From an uncultured delta proteobacterium (GTDB taxonomy: Bacteria; UBA10199; GCA-002796325; 1-14-0-20-49-13), in assembly GCA_903868375.1 (NCBI GenBank), contig CAIPVD010000031.1, positions 1 through 8,156 of the forward strand: a DNA stretch of 8,156 bases, given 5' to 3'. Position 1 is the first letter of the stretch; each line of letters starts with the position of its first letter. A program made the position numbers and the translations under genes. Shown piece by piece: positions 6,053-8,156 of this stretch. The notes beneath the pieces were generated by a model, which did no database searches, was not told where the DNA came from, and saw only the letters and a list, made by a program, of their open reading frames with translations.

Positions 6053-6427
6053 TTATTTGGGCACGTATTTAGATGCGCACTTTGCAAGGACTTCTCTTGC
6101 TTCGAAAACGCCGTTCGAAAATGTGCCGCCGACAACCACATCGCCGCCTTCGCGGAACATGTTGGGTACCGTTCCCTTGTTGTAATGTACCGCTATCTTG
6201 TTCGAGCCGTCGGTTATATTGAATCTGTATTCGCCTCCGCTAAAGACGATCGAACCTTCTTCCACGATTCCAGACACCTTCGCGCTTTTGCCAGCATATT
6301 CGCCCTGCTTGGCAATAAGTTCCGTCGGCGTTAGCGCATATTGGAACGAAGCGCTAAAACTTGCCCAGACAAGATAGGAAAATGCGCCGAGGATAACGAA
6401 AAGCCCGATCAGATATTTTTTTCTCAT
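6053..6427 (-). CDS. ccmE: Periplasmic heme chaperone CcmE, CxxxY type
   Basis: 124 residues. An N-terminal basic anchor and transmembrane helix (1-22) precede an OB-fold domain with the CcmE pattern (L-T-P-T-E-L, G-K-S-A-K-V-S-G-I-V-E-E-G-S, F-N-I-T-D-G, V-H-Y-N-K-G-T-V-P-N-M-F-R-E-G, and F-E-A-R-E-V-L-A-K-C). CcmE carries heme covalently from CcmABCD to CcmF. In E. coli the attachment residue is His130 in H-x3-Y. Here the same site reads Cys117-A-S-K-Tyr121, so heme should attach through Cys. This CxxxY form is established for Desulfovibrio and archaeal CcmE. The protein ends three residues after the Tyr and lacks the long tail of E. coli CcmE. I chose ATG 6427 because it overlaps the preceding stop (ATGA) and starts with M-R-K-K before the helix; ATG 6463 would add residues lying inside the upstream gene. 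Confidence 0.95.
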   Translation of the reverse strand: MRKKYLIGLFVILGAFSYLVWASFSASFQYALTPTELIAKQGEYAGKSAKVSGIVEEGSIVFSGGEYRFNITDGSNKIAVHYNKGTVPNMFREGGDVVVGGTFSNGVFEAREVLAKCASKYVPK

Positions 6428-6834
6428 GGGGTCGCACCGTTCGTACCGTGACAGGCGGGACAAGCAGCCAGGCCCTGATTTGCGACAAGGGCCCTAACCG
6501 CCGCCATATCGAAGCCGTGGTCGGATTCATCGGTTAGATGGATATTGTTGACGTTGTGGCAGATATTGCAATCTGATTTTCCGAAGCCGTGTGGATGAGA
6601 GGTTTGGGCCAGCACAAGAGTCCCGAAGTTATCGATCATATCTCCATAATACTCGCCCGTACGTTCTCCGTTACCGCCACAGGCAGAAAAGGATAAGCAC
6701 CAAAAAACAAGCATCAAAATCCAAATAAGCTCCAAATTCAAATTACCAAATGACCGAAACGGTTTCTGTAATTGGAATTTTGATAATTGAAATTTATTTG
6801 TTATTTGGAATTTGTTATTTGGAATTTCCTTCAT
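6424..6834 (-). CDS. Small diheme c-type cytochrome lipoprotein with repeat-derived N-terminus
   Basis: 136 residues from ATG 6834, which overlaps the stop of the heptaheme gene (ATGA). Residues 1-24 are rich in Asn, Lys, Phe, Gln and Ile and come from an AT-rich degenerate tandem repeat. A hydrophobic segment (about 35-51) and lipobox F-S-A-C (Cys52) follow, suggesting export as a lipoprotein. Two heme motifs, C-N-I-C-H (89-93) and C-P-A-C-H (125-129), occupy the C-terminal half. His79, His81, His99 and His106 are candidate distal ligands. A later start at ATG 6714 would give a signal peptide with no positive charge, so the overlapping start is preferred, though the N-terminal extension is probably not part of the ancestral protein. 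It is likely a periplasm- or surface-facing electron carrier; no specific family is recognised. Confidence 0.82.
   Translation of the reverse strand: MKEIPNNKFQITNKFQLSKFQLQKPFRSFGNLNLELIWILMLVFWCLSFSACGGNGERTGEYYGDMIDNFGTLVLAQTSHPHGFGKSDCNICHNVNNIHLTDESDHGFDMAAVRALVANQGLAACPACHGTNGATP
6769..6827. repeat. AT-rich degenerate tandem repeat, unit about 14 bp
   Basis: Two perfect copies of GTTATTTGGAATTT (6800-6813 and 6814-6827) adjoin degenerate relatives such as GTAATTGGAATTTT (6769-6782) and GATAATTGAAATTT. On the minus strand it encodes a run like I-P-N-N-K-F-Q-I-T-N-K-F-Q. Such AAATTCCAAATAAC-type repeats recur in many uncultured bacterial genomes near gene starts (general familiarity, not checked). 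Here it lies inside the frame at the very start of the diheme gene. Confidence 0.8.
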
Positions 6835-7367
6835 CTCCACCTCGGATTCGTGTGGCATTTGGTGCAATAGCCTACCGTGTGGCACCTGTCGCACTTTGCC
6901 GGATCGGCCCTCGCATCTATCGAATGAAAATATCTGTAGTTGCGCTTATGCATATTCAGTTCGATAGTGGAACGCTGTTCGTGGCATTTGATGCAGAAGC
7001 GGTCGTTGTGGCAATTTTTGCATTCACCAGGATTTAACTTCGCCTCGGCCTTATGCTGCGAGATCCAGTTCACCTTATGATTCGGCGGCTTCACGGGCCA
7101 AGCTGCGTGGCACATCGCGCAATCCTGCGGCGCAGCAACGAGAGGCTTGGAACTATTATGACATTTGTGACAACCGTCGTGCGCCATCCCCTTCCATTCA
7201 TACTGCTCATTTATATGGCACGTTTCGCAAGGCACCTTGTTCGACTTAAATATCTTCGTGTGCGCGTCGTGATCGAAGAGTTCCTTTGGATGGATCTTCT
7301 TCGCCTTCGAATGAACGGCGCCACAGATCAAAAGCAACGCAATGATAATGGTCAAAGACTTCTTCAT
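6831..7367 (-). CDS. Secreted heptaheme c-type cytochrome
   Basis: 178 residues: signal peptide (1-20, M-K-K start, hydrophobic core, V-H-S cleavage region), then seven CXXCH motifs at Cys47, 66, 83, 116, 125, 159 and 168. No lipobox is evident, so it should be soluble in the periplasm. Extra histidines precede several motifs (H33, H36, H63, H97, H105, H140, H148), enough for bis-His ligation. The closely spaced pairs near the end (C-K-N-C-H with C-I-K-C-H, and C-D-R-C-H with C-T-K-C-H) repeat one unit. About 25 residues per heme resembles small periplasmic shuttles of the class III/c7 kind. The gene overlaps its neighbours on both sides by ATGA, with a beta-barrel gene upstream. A role carrying electrons between inner and outer membrane is inferred. 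Confidence 0.92.
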   Translation of the reverse strand: MKKSLTIIIALLLICGAVHSKAKKIHPKELFDHDAHTKIFKSNKVPCETCHINEQYEWKGMAHDGCHKCHNSSKPLVAAPQDCAMCHAAWPVKPPNHKVNWISQHKAEAKLNPGECKNCHNDRFCIKCHEQRSTIELNMHKRNYRYFHSIDARADPAKCDRCHTVGYCTKCHTNPRWR

Positions 7368-8156
7368 ATTTTTCCGCTCGTTTTAAAGCTTAACTTCGCC
7401 GTCGCCCGAAACTCGTGGTTGAAAGTTATATTCCGTAAATATTCGCCGCCAGCTGAAAGCGTAAGAAACTTTGTAACGTTCAGGTCCGCCAGAAGAAAAG
7501 AGCTTATCGCGGTTCCACGTTCGCTAGTTATCTTCGAATATCTTGTTATGTTGCCGCCCGCCGTAAAATTCACGAGTTCGAACGGTTCGTCGTGCAGTTC
7601 AATATAGACATCGTGGGCCTTGCCGCCAAAGCTTTTATAGTATCTGTAAGACACAAGCGTGGTCAGGTATATCGGCTTGATCGTGAACCTAACTCCGCCA
7701 TCTGCAATATTGCCAACCGCTTTGACCTGCGGTGCTGCGTGATATGTTTGATACGCATAGCCACCAGTAAACGTCAGATCTTCGAGAGCGCCCGACGATT
7801 CAACCGCCGTGATAGATACTCCGCTTCGCCCCTGATAGAACGCGCCTATGGCAAAAAGTCCAAAGATCGTTTGGCGAATCCTGTCGCGGTTCGTATCGTA
7901 ATGCCCGGCTTCTGCGTTCCAGTAAAGCCAGTGTACCGGCCTAAGGCTAAATCCGGCAATGCCGTTATTGAGCACCTTTCCCGCCGTATCGTATTCAATA
8001 TTAGTATAGAGGAGCGGCATTAAACTACCTTTGAAGAGATACGAACCGGAAAACCCTGCCAGAACCGTATCCATCTGCCGCCAATCGCTCTGTTTTATGT
8101 TGAGCTTGTCGTAAACGCCCGAGATCTTTGCATGCAATCCATCCACTACTCCTCCC
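7364..8156 (-). CDS. Outer-membrane beta-barrel-like protein, 5' end beyond window
   Basis: An open frame runs to the right edge with no stop. At least 260 residues of alternating polar/hydrophobic strands rich in Gly, Tyr, Phe and Thr, with turns such as S-S-G and G-G-K-A, and no cysteine. This is the look of an outer-membrane barrel or porin. No signal peptide is seen, and barrel-like strands begin at once, so the true start probably lies outside the window. A GTG at 8146 with GGAGG (8151-8155) four bases upstream could act as an internal start, but the product would lack export signals. The stop overlaps the heptaheme start (ATGA). Together with the cytochromes downstream it could be the porin of a porin-cytochrome conduit; homology to MtrB, PioB or OmbB cannot be judged from the C-terminal part alone. 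Confidence 0.7.
   Translation of the reverse strand, partial: GGVVDGLHAKISGVYDKLNIKQSDWRQMDTVLAGFSGSYLFKGSLMPLLYTNIEYDTAGKVLNNGIAGFSLRPVHWLYWNAEAGHYDTNRDRIRQTIFGLFAIGAFYQGRSGVSITAVESSGALEDLTFTGGYAYQTYHAAPQVKAVGNIADGGVRFTIKPIYLTTLVSYRYYKSFGGKAHDVYIELHDEPFELVNFTAGGNITRYSKITSERGTAISSFLLADLNVTKFLTLSAGGEYLRNITFNHEFRATAKLSFKTSGKI

Noticed and set aside
6428..6463. Upstream ccmE start at ATG 6463
   Set aside because: It lies within the end of the diheme cytochrome gene; ATG 6427 gives the ATGA overlap typical of this operon and a normal basic anchor.
1..8156. CRISPR array or rRNA/tRNA gene
   Set aside because: No regularly spaced direct repeats and no recognisable rRNA or tRNA sequence on either strand.

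Overview
The window reads almost entirely on the minus strand as one compact operon, transcribed from right (8156) to left (1), combining c-type cytochromes with the machinery that matures them. The CXXCH-rich proteins, a System I (Ccm) maturation set with a Cys-type CcmE and no CcmG/H/I between its members, and mixed base composition fit an anaerobic, cytochrome-rich bacterium of the Desulfobacterota/Deltaproteobacteria kind. That placement is an inference from gene content, not a phylogenetic result.

Layout in transcription order: a 5'-truncated outer-membrane beta-barrel-like protein (8156-7364); a secreted heptaheme cytochrome (7367-6831); a small diheme lipoprotein cytochrome (6834-6424) whose N-terminus is built from an AT-rich tandem repeat; ccmE (6427-6053); ccmF (6037-4133); a tail-anchored periplasmic beta-sandwich protein with no cysteines (4136-3609); ccmA (3612-3001); a 475-nt non-coding island; ccmB (2525-1881); ccmC (1884-1273); a 29-codon ccmD (1280-1191); and a lipoprotein with 12 heme motifs in 395 visible residues (1185-1, running off the window). 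Most junctions are 4-nt ATGA or GTGA overlaps, so translation is probably coupled. The ccmA-ccmB gap is the glaring exception.

How the genes may work together: CcmA/B/C/D load heme onto CcmE, CcmF ligates it to apocytochromes, and the three cytochromes in the same operon are likely clients. A beta-barrel, a periplasmic multiheme cytochrome and two lipoprotein cytochromes could form an electron conduit across the outer membrane (inference). CcmE carries CxxxY instead of HxxxY, the variant known from the Ccm* system of Desulfovibrio. The 12-heme protein uses CX3CH as the first motif in four of its six two-heme modules, which standard CXXCH searches would miss.

The most unusual item is the non-coding island at 2526-3000. 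It holds two ~150-160 bp foldback elements in opposite orientation, each an outer stem enclosing two hairpins, separated by a near-perfect 40-bp palindrome. The two foldbacks are diverged copies of one design: hairpin loops are conserved while stem pairs differ by matched, compensatory changes. A 14-bp perfect inverted repeat brackets the set, and a 9-bp direct repeat at the two ends suggests an insertion that separated ccmB from its original start region.
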